A DNA stretch of 64,000 bases from Plazaster borealis (Eukaryota > Echinodermata > Asteroidea > Forcipulatida > Labidiasteridae): contig CM037472.1 of NCBI GenBank assembly GCA_021014325.1, forward strand, positions 36,542,234 to 36,606,233. The letters are read 5' to 3'. The position numbers and the translations under genes are program-made. Shown here piece after piece: positions 23,401-38,400 of this stretch; positions within the stretch are counted from its first letter, which is position 1, and every line of letters begins with the position of its first letter. The notes under the pieces were generated by a model. That model saw only the letters and a list, made by a program, of their open reading frames with translations. It made no database searches and was not told the origin of the DNA.

Positions 23401-26400
23401 TGCAGTACAATAAAATTGTATGTTGCAATTCTTTCAATATGTTCCACTTTACCACAAGGCACTCAAAGTTCAAATCGATGAAAGTTTGTTCACATAACCA
23501 GAAAAATCCCCAATTCAGTTTTACATGTATATTCTGTGTGTTTTACCTATGTGTTTGAAGCACTGTGTAATCTGTGCTTTCTGGAGTCGTGTGGAAAAAA
23601 TAAAGAATCCACAGGCATATTACTCGGTCTTGGGTTCAAATCCCACCCGAGTAATACGCCTGTGGATTTTTTTTCTTCACAGGACTGGGTGGGAAAGTAC
23701 TGAGTATACAGTGCTTTCAAACACACATTGGTGTATGGGTATAGTTAAAGGAAGGTTATACCTTTGGTAATTATTCCAAAAATTAATGACAATAAAAACT
23801 TACTTGGTAAGAACCAATGCAGCTGTTGATAATGTGTAACATTTTGAGAAACAATTCCCTTCAAAGGAATGTGGTTTTAAGAGAGCGGGATTCAACAAAA
23901 TTTCAATCTGAGATGAAACTTTTCTCAGATTGTGTATTCCCCAATACGGATTATTCTTCCTGCGTGGACATAAGTTCTCCAGATTTTCGGTGATATCTCA
24001 AAAATGCTATCGCCTTTTGAAATGAAATTTCACAGGTTAGTTTGATTGTATATATTTATCAAACGGATCCAAAATCCAAAGGGCCTGTATACTTTGCCTT
24101 TAAAACACACGTGATATTCTATATCCCCAATGCAAACTTAACGTCTATTACAATATAGTGCGGTTTGTCTCTGCACTGTGCAGCTCATCCCTTTAATATA
24201 CTTGTTTCGAAAGGTTAACTTTTTACGAAACTGTAATGAAACACGGAGGTGTGCACACTCCAGACAAACGTCAGTCGTGTTTAGTTATTGGATCTGAGGC
24301 CAATTGTGCAAAGAGTGAAATGTCAGTGAAGAGAGAGAGAGGGAGAGATTGAGAAATTCTCTGTCATGCGTTTAGTTTCAAAATTTATTTGCATTTTATC
24401 AAAGTATAAAATTTAACCAAAATAAGTCATTTACAAAAACATGTGAATGTCACTATCAGTCATCCATTGGGTTACCAAAATCTACTTCATTTGTCAGAGC
24501 ATAAATTCTAACAAACAAGTTTTCAAAAAGAAACATGAATGTTACTATCAATCATACATTTGGTATTCAAAATCTACTTCATTTGTCAAAGCATTACATT
24601 TTTTTACAACAAGGGTCCTTTTTTTAAAAGAGATGAATGGCAGGAACAGCCATGCATTAGTTTCCAAATCTACTTCTTTACACCATGATCTACTCCAATT
24701 AATAACAGTCATTAACAAAACCAAAAACAAGATCTCATTCAAAGAAAGAAACGGGACCAGACTAATTTATTTTTCGAATTGGCAGCTGAGGCTATGGCTA
24801 CAGCTATGGCTGCGACTATGGCTGGGGCTATTGCTAAGGATGTTGCTAAGGATATTGCTGTGGGCCTCCTATGCTTCAACACATGTTCACATCTGAGCGG
24901 CTTATTCGGCCTCAGTTTGACAAACAATCTTTGCATGGAATATAAACAAGAAGGCTGTATCACTTGTCAGTGATCAACAATTGACTGCACAAGTTTCTTG
25001 TGTATTCGAAACATCGGGACCCAATATGAGCATGAATTTGTTCCCTTCACACATAACGGCAACCAAAATGTTTTAATAATTGCTCTCTGATGGAGACTGA
25101 AGACAACAGGAACAAAAGATCTCCACAGGGGAATTCTAAAGAGACGTTCCACAAGGAATTTTGTGCACAAAGTCTATGGGAGGATCTGTTAAGTACAGGG
25201 ACAAAGGAAAGAACAAAAGAAGTCTCCACAGCGATGCAAAAATAGGAATGTGTGTTCAATAATAGACTTGCACGGCCTATAGACCATGTAACCTGTGACA
25301 TCACATGTTTACAAAAGAGCCACAGAGCCTGGACTTCCTGCAGGCATGATTTGTACACAGCTCAGTGGAAGAAAACATTGTCTTATTTTTGGTCCATTTT
25401 TATATGAAGAAAGAGGACATGTATAAAAACTTGTACAGCTGTTAATTTTGTATAACTCTTGGATTTATTATGACACAACAAATAAAATTTCCCATACGAC
25501 CAGTGTGGTATCTTGCCTGCCAGGAAATGCCCTGGAATGTACAAGGTCTCTCTTTTTGTGAACAAACAAAGGTTACATAGCACGTTTTTCATGAATCAGC
25601 TGAAACTTCATATCATGGAAGTATGCTCTTATCTCAATGGTATTTGGAAGTTTCGATACTTTGTTCAAAAGGTCATAAGTAGAAGGTCTAGGTCGAAAAG
25701 GTTCTATCCATGGAGAAGGTTGTTATTTTGTTCATTTATTTATTTATTTATTTATTTTTGTAGGGGGAAGGGTTTCAGCTAAATGCAAGGGATTGGGATG
25801 TAGCCAGCCTCGTTACCATGGGCAGCGCGCTGTATCGATACCTCTCATCATTCACCCCTGGAAAGGAAGCACTGAAAAACATCGCTGATTGGCTAACCAA
25901 AAATGACTGCTCTGCGAGCACGCTTGTTAGAAACTTTTGAACGCTTGTCGGGCGCTTAGTACGCGCGTGCCAAAATGCACGTATTTTTACGCAATACACT
26001 TCAAATGAATCATATTTTTTACATGGTCACCCTAAACTGCACACACTTAGACATATCACAAGAGCAAAAAGGAATGAGAGGGGACCAGTTGCTGTTATGA
26101 TTGATGCTTCTTTTGACAGCGCTCTGCATGGTCTCTAGCACAGAATGGATCAACCACAGGACTAAATAAAATATCCAATATATTTGGATATTTCGAAGTC
26201 ACACTTCCAGGGGTTATGATCGAGCAATGCATTCTGGGAAAGAAAGAAAAAATTGACGCGGCGAGATGGCACACCACAGGGAACGAGGTTGGAATGTAGC
26301 TGTCATAATATTCATCCTGTTTTAGTCTGGTTGCTGATTGTTTTACCCTCCAAAAAATCAATGAGATTGTTATTCAATAGCTTAGGGCTCTTTGGGAAAA

Positions 26401-29400
26401 AACAATCCTTGTGTTTCATCACTGGAAATGACAATGAACTTTTTATCCAAAGTCATGATGAATTTTTTTGTTTTGTAACCGGCCTGATACTTCATGGAGG
26501 CAACATAGGGCAATTGCCCCCTTGCCCCCCTGGTCATTGGCCTTGGTGCCCCTTGAAATGTCCTAGTACAAATTGACATTTCCTTCATTGAGGTGCCCTT
26601 TACCATGGGGAAAACTACCATGCCCTTAGAGCGAGGCATCTAGACTAGGTTAATCATTTTGGCCTGTACTGCATAACACTTTAAAATTGATCTGTAATAA
26701 TTGCATCAGGGATTAAGATTATTATTGCGGTTTTTACCCTCACATCAATTTATAAGGGTAAAATATTTGACATAAATTTATTTATACTCATGTAGCCCGG
26801 TGGATTTCCTCCCCCACAGTATTGAATACATCGGACCTCGTTGTAAGGATAAAAACCAAAAAATAATAAACCTTAATTAATTGGCAGTTGTTATGACAAG
26901 ACGGTACTCGTAGTTCGACTTCATTAAAAGAAAAAACTCATTTCCTAAGACTGTCATGATCTATCCATTGTATGGCTTTCCATCTTTATTACTTCTAAGT
27001 GGCCTGATTGTTTGTTTTTTTGATTTGACAGGTCTTGACGGTGGCAGTTGAGAAAGGTCAGTTGTCCCAGTCGGTGCAGTCCAGATTGGCGAGTTGTCGG
27101 ATCCTGGGCAAAGTGGCGACACGCTGCGATTCGTTTATGTGAGTACCAAGAGGAGATGAACGAATGAAGTCAGTTTGCATCTGACGACACAGAGAGTGAC
27201 TCTGTGAGAACGATGACGCAAATTTTGGATATTTTTTAATATATTTTTTCAATCAGATAACAAGAGACACTGAGACAACCTCTATATAATTTAGTTGTGC
27301 AGTTTGTCTCCAACTTGTGAAATTTCACCGACGAAATAAATAAATGCTAAATTGTGTTGGTTTCAGGTTGACCGTAGACTATGGGTAGTATATATGACAG
27401 GAAACACAAAAGTAATATTTGAAATAAAAAGTCGCATCCCCTTAAGGTGATCCCTCTGCTGCTGCTTCCCAGGTTGTATCGTAAACTTGGGTTTGATCTC
27501 TGGTTATACAGCAGCTAACGGCTGTATGGCTTCTGACTGGCACCCCGAACAAAGATATTGACAAAATAAGGAGATGCCAATATAGGGCTAGATAGCTCAG
27601 TTGGTAGAGCGCCAGCATGTTAATCCGGAGGTTGCAGGTTCAAATCCCACTCTACTAAATTTTTCTTTGTCCAACCCAAAAGTACTTATCTACTGTCATG
27701 GTAGCAGTTTTTCCAAATGGATGTTACTTTTTCTGAAGTACCTGAAACCACGCCAACGAAGTTTTAAAGGCACTGAACACGTTTGGTAATTGTCAAAGAC
27801 CAGTGTTCTCACTTGGTGTATGGTGTATCCCAACATATGCATAAAATAACAAGCCTGTGAAAATTTGGGCTCAATTAGTCATCAAAGTTGCAAGAAAATG
27901 ATGAAAGAAAAAACACCCTTGTTGTACAAATTTGTGTGCTTTCAGATAGGAATAAAAACTTCTTGCAAGAAGTTTTTATTAGTTTGGTGAGAAATTACCT
28001 CTTTCTCAAAAACTACGATACTTCAGAGGGAGTCGTTTCCTACAGTGTTTTATACTATCAACAGCTCTCCATTGCTTGTTACCAAGTAAGTTTTTATGCT
28101 AACATATTTGTTTTGAGTCATTACCAAACGTGTATGATACCTTTAACATGTGAATTAACATGCATGATCATACTGAAACAACTTTAAGTTGATTAGAATT
28201 ATTAGTTTTTTAATAACTCTTCAAATTTCATTCAAAAAGTGGATGGAAAAGGCAGGTTACTTTTTCTGTCCATTTTTGATCGAAATTTGATGATGATTAA
28301 AAAATTACAAACATCAAATGAATCAACTCAAAAAAAATTCTGTATAAGCCTGCATGTCCACTCGCATGTTGAAACACCTTTTGGGTGGTAATTCACAAAA
28401 AAATGACAACCATTGGAAAAACTGCGATCGTGGTCAACGTATGCAAAATGGTACCCTTTATTGTGTTTCTTGTCATATGCATGTTTTCCAGATACGTAGA
28501 TCAAATTTCCTGACATGCTCATTTCTTAGTATGGAGACGCTTGACTAGATTTCACTTTGACGAGTCAAGTTACACGCGCTGACACCCCCTACCAATGAAA
28601 TAGTTTCCCAACATAAACAGGCAACGGAATTATAAATGGTAGTGGAATTGAACTTTCCAAGGCCTGTCCTGGTTGCTGCAAACTATAGGATCTGTGCTTT
28701 AACTACCCCGTGGGATACCGGGCGCCGCACAAACTTTCCCACAGCCGTGTCCCTATTTTCTGCTCTGCAGATTCAATATTTTGATAACTTGTTTTCAGAA
28801 GGCGTGTGAATATGCACACTTGAATATGGACACCCCCCCACCCAACTCTATCTCCCCATAGCCAGACCCCACACAGATCGTGTCCTGTTGCTGATTGTGT
28901 CATATATCAACCCACCCCATTTTGGGTTTTGTCAAGTAATGCATGACTGCTCCTCAAAAGGAGGTGCCAAAAGCCACAAATGGGTTGTAGGTTCTTGGTG
29001 AATGCACCTGGCCTGTCAATGGGTTATGCTTCATTGATAATAAGTAAACATTGCTTTCACTTTCTGTACTGTGTGTATGTTCATTAGCGAACATTGGTAA
29101 TTTTGTGGTTTTTTTCTACTTCAAGTTGGTCGGTTCAAAAACCAGCATTCATATTGTACATGCATGCATCCTGCATTATACAGTAGGCCTATGACTGATA
29201 TTTTAGAGTTCACTAAAAACATGTACGTGTAGTGGAATGTGAGACAGAGTTATTCTGTTACACATCATGTAGATACCTTGTCTGCCATTTACAGTCAAAG
29301 ATAAAGTTATAAACCACAAAGGTACATGTTTTACCAATTGAGAACTGCCTCAAGCGTACAAGAAGAAGAATGCAACTTCTTGTCTGGTTTTGGAACACCA

Positions 29401-32400
29401 ATCTCTCATGAGTTGAATTGTAGTTTTAGTATTTTAAAATTGTGACTTGAAATTCAGAAGTATCAAATGAGTTTATTGAATGGTCGTTTGACTGGTTACC
29501 TGTGAAATAGATACCAGTATCATTCGTACAGAAAGATGTGTCCATAATTGAGATGGTTCCAATGTTCTGAATGTGACAGTTGTTTTCAACATGTAGTTGA
29601 TGTCTGGCCACTACATGTGTATTCGATTTTATATTTTTTATTTATAGTTAATTCATTTCTCAGGCCAGTATTAAAGTACATGTACAAGTATATAAAAATA
29701 ACAAAGCCAGACGAATGCCTAGAAGAAACAGTTTCTGTCAAGGAGATTCTCCTATCTATCTGGCAGGCACAATAATATTTAGATACATTGAAATAGATTT
29801 ACTATTTTTTTAATAGATTTTTTATCTATTAAGGCTTAACCCTTTAGAGACCACAGCGGCCACAAGTGGCTTGTACCAAAATGCCCACAAACGGCCGCAA
29901 GGTTTGACTTACTTCCATTCACATAAAGAGGTCAAAGTAAAGGTCATGTCCGGATATGAAATTTTCCAATGTAGTATGTTAACATAGTATCCCAATTTCT
30001 AAACACAAAACTAAATTGTCTGTTTCATGTTATTTCTGTTGACATTTTTACTGACAAAATTTGATTAAATAAATGAACAATATTAGCAATGTCTGGGTGT
30101 TTTGTAATGATTATACAGAAATGAATGGTCTCTAAAGGGTTAATATCACCAGGCTCAATATCCCTATGAACTCTTTACATTATGATATTTCACTTAAGAC
30201 TTTAACCACAAATTGTGATGAAACTGTTACTTGTTTCTGGAAAGGTAGCTGGTTTGAGTTGACAGGGGGACCCCCTGAAGATGATCCAATCACAAATTTA
30301 ACATGACTCGTTTCGCAACCAAACAACATGACTGTCAAGATATTTACATGGTTTTGGATGTCACCGCAAACCTCTCCAGATTGTATTCCCCGAAGGGTTT
30401 TGAAGTTAACCGTAATTTATGGCACTCGAGAAGAGATTGATTTGTGTTAATACAACACCAACTACAGCAGTATTATTTCTCTGTTTGTTTCCATTAGGCA
30501 GTCAAGTTTACATTTCTTTAACCAATCCATTTTGCCTTGATGGGTTTATGATTTGTTTAACCACAGGATCAAGAGAGACATTCTGCCGCTAGTGCAGTCG
30601 CTGTGTCAGAATGTTGACTATGAAGTACGATCCTGTATGTGCAGACAGTTAGACTCTGTTGCTAGAGGCTTAGGGTGAGTACATAATGTGATAGGCTCGT
30701 CTTGATTCGCAGGGTTCTCCCCATGCACAAGCTAGCGTATCGGGGTGATACCCGAGATGTGCGTGACGATACCCGCAAATTTGGCCGATACGTAAAAAAA
30801 TACCACCAATATTTTTTAATTATTTTTTTCTTCAAAAAAACGTCAAGAGAAAACCATGAAGAATGCTCCATATTGCACAGTATAATAGGGCTTTTCAAAC
30901 CAAGATAAATACCAAGTAGAAAACATTCCGATGAGCTTGTTTCAATTCAGCGTGCTTTGGCCAAACATCCACAAATTTGGGTCCAGGCTGCCCCACAGTT
31001 TTGAAAAACCTGGGGAGAACCCCGATTTTCATTTTAAGGGATGTTTGAAGCTTTGCATGGTGTGGATAATATAGGAAGTAAACTTACAGGTACAACTGCG
31101 TGTATACCTCTTTTTGGAGGAGTGTTACTGTTAGCTCTGAGAAGAGCCATCGGTATTGTCTCTTTTCAGAGCCAACACTCCTCCGAAAAGAGATTTACAC
31201 AAGGTCATTGCCTCAAGTTTACCATTAATAGATATTTCCCATTTTCATTTCACTAACTTTACTTCATGGAGCTGGGCCCAATTTCATAGAGCCTTTAAGC
31301 ACAAAAAATTGCTTAGCACAGAAAGACCTTGCTAAGCAGAAAAAGCCGAAATACCATGAATTATTTAGTGTTGTGGCTGGTTCTCTGTAAATGTTTGCTT
31401 AGCAGAAATTTGTTACTAAGCACCCTTTTACAGCTTTGTGAAATTGGGCCCTGTTGAATTTTTTTTTTGAGCAGAAACAGGTTACCAACTAAAATGGCAA
31501 TGTCATGTGTACAACAGGTGACTGGTTCACAGCAAATGTTTGCTTAGCGAAGAAATTTGGTACGGACAGTTTGTCTGCAAAGCAGCGGTATGAAATTGGG
31601 TCTTAGGTAGGGTGCCTCTTCTCTGTACGCTCAGGCCAAGGGCCTCGAATGATGAAGGACTTATACATTAAACTGACATATTTTCCCCACTTGTGACTGA
31701 CACACTGACGTGTCAAGCAGTTTATTTTATATTTTACGAGTTTCAGGATTGTTAAAGTAGAAAGGGATCGTCGACCCTAGAGCTTTCTTGTTCAAAATGT
31801 TGGGTTGTTTATTCAACAATGGTAAATGCCTACAGTGTAGGATGTGTTTTTTGATATGATCTTGATTCGAGTTCATTCTTGCATTTTGGGGCGGTGTGGC
31901 TTCAAGTTCTGGCATTGTCAGAGTGTGGGTTGGGGTCCCGGTCATGACACTTGTGTTCTTGGCTAAGACACTCAACCATAATTGCTTTGTCGTTTGGATG
32001 GGGTTGTAAAGCAATAGGTCCTGTGCATCGTGTAATGCACGTTATGCGACCAGTATCGTTATCGTTACTGTATCATTAAGAGAAGGGTGCCCCCCCCCCC
32101 GGTATTTCTGGCATAGTTTGCTGCAGATGTTCCACATCTACATCACCTTGTAAACCCTTAACAAGGTGCTGTATAAATGAGTCACTTAATAATTAATACA
32201 TAGCCCTGCCTACCTTTTGTAAAAAAACAAGATCAGCGCTTTAATACACCCGAATGTAGATAAAGCACTATGCAAGAACTTTGTTTTTATTATCATTTTA
32301 TCAGGCTGGAGCCCACCAAGAGTGCAATACTTCCAGAGCTGGTTGAACTAAGTAATGATGAAGAGAGCTGTGTACGTCTAGCAGCGCTGGAGACCATCGT

Positions 32401-35400
32401 TAGTCTGCTTAGTTTGCTGGACGATGGTGAGTTGGTTTTAATCTAAGATCACACACTGCATATTTCATTTCCATTTTCATTTCATTTATTCTGGTTGTGA
32501 AGCCAAGAACTCTCAGAAAAGCGAACTTAATCACTGTACTAGCCAAGAACCCAATGGAGAGAAGACAATTAGGAAGGAAAATGCAGTTTTAGATGTGGGA
32601 GGAAAACCCCAGATAATTATTCCAGGGAAAACACACGCAGTCAGGTAGGGACTGAAAACCCAATCCACGTAGTGCCCCCGGTGTGATTCGAACCAGGGTC
32701 CTAGAGGTGGAAGGCGAGGAAAGCTACCACTACGCCAACCCAACCAACCCATATCAATCAAGATCACGTACTCGTTGAAAATGGATCAATATTTTTTGCA
32801 CAAGGGTAAACAAAACTGTTGTGTGAAGCTGTAGTTGTCTAATTTATGTTGTTGTTACCTAAATCATAATCATCAAATCATACTCACATCTTCCTGATTG
32901 TGTAGATCCACTGATTTTTTCACAGTGTAGCGTGAATTTATTATTAATATCTGTCTTGTAATGAAACCAAGAGATCCTCAAAGGTGAAGATACCTGTTTG
33001 TTTGTTTGTTTGAGATATAGCTGGCAACAACCAATCTCTCACATACAAACATTGGATTAACGTCTATGATTATGAATTACACAAATCTATAAATTGTGAT
33101 TCAGTAACTAGATGAGAATATTTATTCTAGTCATTGTGAAATCAGTAGTTAGCTTGGCCGGAATCGAACCCACAACCCTGTGATTGCAAGTCCTGCAGTC
33201 TGACCACTTTTCCACGGTGACAGAGAAGAGGATGACAAAATGTTCTGTTTTTTAGATGTGGGAGGAAATCCCCCAAAGTGGGAAAATCCACACTATCTGG
33301 TACGGACTGAAAACCCAATCCACATGCAAGCCTCTGGTCAGGGATTCGAACCGAGGTCCACTGAGGTGAAAGGCAGGGAAGAGATAAAAAAGCCAATCAT
33401 TTAGAACCTGATTATTGAACTGGGAGCGGGTATGAATAAAACATGATATGAAACCAAAAGTAGAAATATATGCTGTGGAATTTTTTCCAGGGGGGGGGGG
33501 AGAGTACTGATTACATGTAGCATGCAGTGCTTAAAGAAGAAGGGTTATGTCAAATTCAATTTTGTGACATACTCATTTTTTCCTCATGTGAGTGGCGAAC
33601 AAATCACAAGTCTCTAACCTCACGTTAAAATAGTCTAAATTGTCATTGCATACGATACCCTTCCGGGGCAAAATTTGTAAACATCCAAAACATCCGATGA
33701 CATCATTGGATTTCAACAACTAATGGGTCTTATACATTCCAAGGAGGAATATTTCGTCAGAAAAAATGTAAAATTCCAGGCCGTTTTGATTGAATATCAT
33801 TGAAAGTCTGGAATGAACCAAAACGTTCTGTACAAAAATGTACAGCGCCATTTTTCTCTGAATGATGTCATCTGATGTTTTGGATGTTGACATATTTTGC
33901 CCGAAAGGGTATCGTATGCACTGGCTGTTTACACCATTTTAACATGAGGTTAGAGACTTGTAATTTTTTCCCCACTCACATGAGTACTCTTATCTATTGG
34001 AAATTGAGTACATCACAAAATAGAATTTGACATTTCCCTTGCTCTTTAAACACACACCGGTGTATGGGTAAACACTACACTAATATTCTTTATCCACGAT
34101 GCAAACTTAACGTCTATTAAATATGGGTCTCAGAACAATGACAGTGGCAGTTTTGCATTTTTTTTATCACACAGTATTTTGTCCTCGACCCCCTGTTCAT
34201 GTTAATTTTTGATTGACGCGTGCAATGTCATAGAGTGAAACAATAACAAAGACGGGGACAGCATGAGTATTGTCTTTGTGGGTTTTCCTCCCCCCCCCCC
34301 CCCCCGCCACATCTACCTGTTTTGTTTGGGAAATTCTTACTGTACGTAAAGGTCCACATGCATTGCATAGATAAACCCACACATTAGCAATCAACTGAAT
34401 GAAATGACCCGTGAATCACAATCGGTGTACAGTTCTATAAAAACCCACGTACACAGTATGGATTGTTCCATACAGCGTGGAGGCAGTGTATACATCCACC
34501 AAGGCCTCCTAAGAGCATTCCCTCTCCTTGACTGACTGAGAATGCCCGCACATGGGGGGAAGCGGTTGCTAAGCAACAAGCCATCAACGTTTCTCGTGTA
34601 CATACACCACTCTCAAGTGAACTTAGCGTTTTTGTTTCGGCGGTAATTGTTTGTTTTGCAAATGGAGCCCCGGTTTGATTTGCAGGAAATGTAACAGTCC
34701 ACGTATATTGTTTGAAGTGTCATTATCTATGTCCATTGTGGGAAGTGATTCTCAGGAAATACCTTTCTGAAACTCCTTCTAACGAAAAACACCTTTACTT
34801 AAATTTGAAGAACTCCTTTGCAGTTTTTCCTTCTTATTCTTAATTGATAGTTGATGAAAAACAGGGCTTCCATCCTTGGGAAACAGTTTCCCTCAGCCAG
34901 AATAATTATGACATCCTCTAAGAATGATACAAAACTGAACATTACCACCAGATAGAGACTGAAAAGCAAATTGTTTACAGTTCAGAATCCAAACAAAGGT
35001 ACATGTATACTGGAAGCTAGAAATCAAATTAATCGTAGTAATAGTATGCCATCAGAAACGTACATTAATTTAAACCTTCTAATGAAAAAAATATATGCAA
35101 ATAGCCTGTGAATATTTAATTGAAATATAATTTATTGTCTTGATTTCTAGACACAAAAAATATTTCAAAGGGCGATTGGTACCAGGCCCTCCTCTCTCCA
35201 ATAGAAATTTGAAAACAAAAACCAACATCAACGAAAATAACCAAAACAATTGACATAACTGCACTGTTCTACTGGAGGGAGGAATGTGTGGGCGTGTCTA
35301 CCCATTGACAAAATTGTTCCTGAATTTTTCCTGAATTCATGATCCTTTTCTCAACCTCTTGAGTCTCTTGACTTTAAAAAAATTAATCTGTTGTGTTTTG

Positions 35401-38400
35401 ACAGTGCGAGGAGGCCCTTGTTTCGCTTTCATACAAAAACAATGGGGATGTCGCTAAAAAAGGGAGAACAAAGAGAAGTCCTTGATTAACCAAGTCAAAA
35501 AACATGTATGTGTGGGGTTTTTTTTGCCCATTTTGTACAGTGTCAGGTTGGCTCAGTGGTTTCTTTCCCTGCCTTTCACTTCTGTGGACCCCTGTTCGAA
35601 TTCCACCTCAGACCGAAGCCTTGCATGTATGTGGATTGGTTTTTCAGTCCCTATACATTGTATGGGTTTTCTCCATTAGGGTTTTCTCCATTTGGGTTTT
35701 CCTTCCACATCTAAAACTGAACATTTTCTCTTCTCGTTTCCTAATCACCATCCTGTTGTCATTGTTATTGGCGCTTGCGCAGTTGGATGTGTAAATAATT
35801 GAATAGATAAATAAATAAATAAATATGAACATCCGTTATTTTGTTTGAATGGTTTGTATGTTCATAAATGTATTAACACCACAATTTGTACTCATCTTCA
35901 TTCATGCATCCTTACCAGGTTTGAATCATACTAGAGGTTAGATTACGCTGATGTATACTTCATTGTATTGAAACTTGTGCCATTGCCTACTTTTAGTGTT
36001 CGCATGCTCTGTGTTTATTCCCGCATTTCATTTTCTTACAGACTTTGTACTTGTGAATAGACTATGCACTTTGGTTATTAGCAAGTGTACACAATTACAC
36101 TGTTGATGACATTTATTCCTTCTATCTTTCGACATGTTGTACTTGTCACAATTCAACTCTGTTTTTTAAATCTGATCCACCATAGAATGAGTGGACACTA
36201 AGGTTAGTTATTGCTGCTGGGGTCGATTTCACAAAGCACTAAGATTCTTCTTAAGATGAGTTGTCAGTATTACCATAGTGATTTGTATTGTGACATCACA
36301 CTTTGCTTAGCAATTAAGATGAATTTGCACTTAAGATCAATCTTAACACTTTGTGAAATCGAGCCCTGATGTGTTTAATGCAGCTGAAGAATTACAGGAT
36401 GTGATTCCTCAGGATTTTTCCTGAATTCAGGATACTTTTCTCAACTTCCTCGAGTCCTCCAAATTGTCTTGAAAGAAGTAACACAGTCATCAAAGGGAGA
36501 AAGAGACAGTCTGCATTGTGTCCAAACCAGTAGTTGTGTGCTTCTGATGATGCACAGAGTCTGTGAACCTCCTGATTTGTAACGACTGGGAGGTTCTGGG
36601 TCTAGAATAAGAGGGAACCCAGACCCATAAGCCATTTTCAGGAATTTTCACATTTGGCAAAACTCATCCCTGGAATTATTTGTTGGGTTTTTCTGATGTA
36701 AAATCAGTTTTGGTTTCCCATCCGTAGTCAAAGAGTGTATGATTGTCAAAATGTTTGGAGGATCAACATGACAATAATTTAGCTTGCCACTTTCTCTCTG
36801 GGGCACTTGCATTAAAGGGATTGTATACGTTTGGTAATTGGAGCCCACTGTTTGTTTCAATCCTATATAGTTGTAGCTATATACCATAAAACTAACTTGT
36901 GAAAATTTCATTTCAAAAGGTGGTAGCGTTTTTCAGATATTGCCAAAAATCTAGAGCGGGTATGTCCACGCAGGAAGAATAATCAGCAATTGGAATACAC
37001 AATCTGAGAAACGTTTCGGCAGTAGCGCTTCTCAGATTCAAAAATTTTGGGGATAAAAAGTGATATCTTTTACCATAACTGCAGTACTTCGAGGTGAAAA
37101 GTTTCTCAAAATGCATTATACTATCCAAAGCTGCTGTACTTCTTACCAAGTAAGTTTTTATTGCCATTAATTTTCAGAGTCATTACCAAACGTATACAGA
37201 CCCTTTAAAGCTACATAAGACCTCCTGGTGAAACCTATAATAATATATTTTTCAAGTTGAGTATTCTCCGGGCTCAAATTCATGAAGTTATTAAGCAAAA
37301 CAAAATCGTTTTGCAGAGGAAAAATTTGCGTAGCAGAAACAGGTTACCAGCCAAGACACCATGTAATGCATAGTGTTTGTGACTGGTTCCCTGTCAACTT
37401 TTGCTCAGTAGAAACATTGTCTAAGCACCAGTTTCTGCTTAACAGCTTTATGAAATTGGGCCCAGGGCTTGTTTCGGTTGTGGGGTTACTGTTCGAGTGC
37501 TTACAGAACTAGACTGGCCAGTGGTCCAATGGGTATTTTCGAGCCCTGGCCGTCGACAGCCGCCCTATTAGCTCATTCGTGTATAGACCATATAAGTCTC
37601 GTGCGTATTCAAACATTTTTGGGACCACTTTGGTCCCACGTACCTTGCTTAAACGCGTGAAGGTAACAAACTTGCGCACTTTAACGGGTCCCAATGTTTG
37701 AATATGAGCGAGACTTGCATGGTCTATGCCCGAGACTATTGCATTAAAGCTATAACTATGGCTGGAAGAAAAACTACATGATCATTCAACAGGCCAAAGT
37801 ACGTTAGTTCAAGGGGGGACTTCTTTCTCCAACATTCAGCACAAAGTTTCTGTAGCGTGTTTCCAATTGCGATGTGCTCATGTAGCGAGCGAATGCTGTT
37901 TCAATATTGTGACTATGTTCAGTGAGGGTGTTTCTGTGTAGTAGTTGTTTGTGCACGTACGACACGCACCTGAACCCAAAGCCCAAGTGGGATTAATTAA
38001 ATGCCTGAGTCCCTGTTTACTTTGCATGTTTGTGTATTCCGCTGGCCTGTAACGCATACCTGTGGAGCATGTTAACATTGAACTGCTTTTAGATTTGTAG
38101 GTCACCTCAGTAGGAAGATCTCGGCACATTTTATTCATAGTTTTTTATTCTCTCCCGGGTAACAAGCATTGTGTAGACATAGATAAGTGTTGCTTGCATT
38201 TCGTTATTTTTTTTTTGTTGCTTTTGTTGCAAAATTCAGGGTCAATTGAGAAATTTTGTTTGTTTGTTTGAAAATGAGGTCTCATTCGCAGAGAAGTGGT
38301 TTCTGGGTTTGTACGAACTGTTCGCATATTGGGCCATCTCTGACGAAGGTCCGGTTTGGATCGAAAGCTAAGGCCATCTCCCCTACTAGTTTTATATTTT

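Larger units (their letters stand above)
20938..27031 (+). other. Intron 5
   Basis: 6.1 kb. Holds A4 with a nested element, a duplicated segment around D2 (22031-22671), a SINE-3 fragment with a palindrome (about 23590-23740), a reversed D element (23745-24103), G3 (24774-24910), a TTTA microsatellite (25733-25757) and a K copy (26480-26645). 24950-25730 and 25760-26470 show no recognised feature. Confidence 0.7.
27139..30566 (+). other. Intron 6
   Basis: 3.4 kb. Holds a tRNA-like SINE head (27570-27670), A5 (27764-28146) and a piggyBac-type MITE (29836-30143). 28147-29835 and 30144-30560 show nothing that I can name. Confidence 0.7.
30675..32304 (+). other. Intron 7
   Basis: 1.6 kb. Holds an inverted repeat (31099-31200), two adjoining B-family elements (31274-31451 and about 31446-31603) and a tRNA-Leu-type SINE (31888-32281). 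Confidence 0.7.

Noticed and set aside
24447..24963. Ala-rich or Leu-rich open frames on both strands
   Set aside because: They come from the GGCTAT/GGCTAC repeats of element G3. There is no conserved protein family.
27587..27660. Functional tRNA gene
   Set aside because: Acceptor and T stems have several mismatches, and the same unit recurs as an inverted pair at 45573-45815.
18737..28187. Repeated small frame [10 protein letters not shown]..
   Set aside because: It is present in several family A MITE copies in both orientations relative to the gene. Stops and lengths differ between copies, so it is a repeat artefact.
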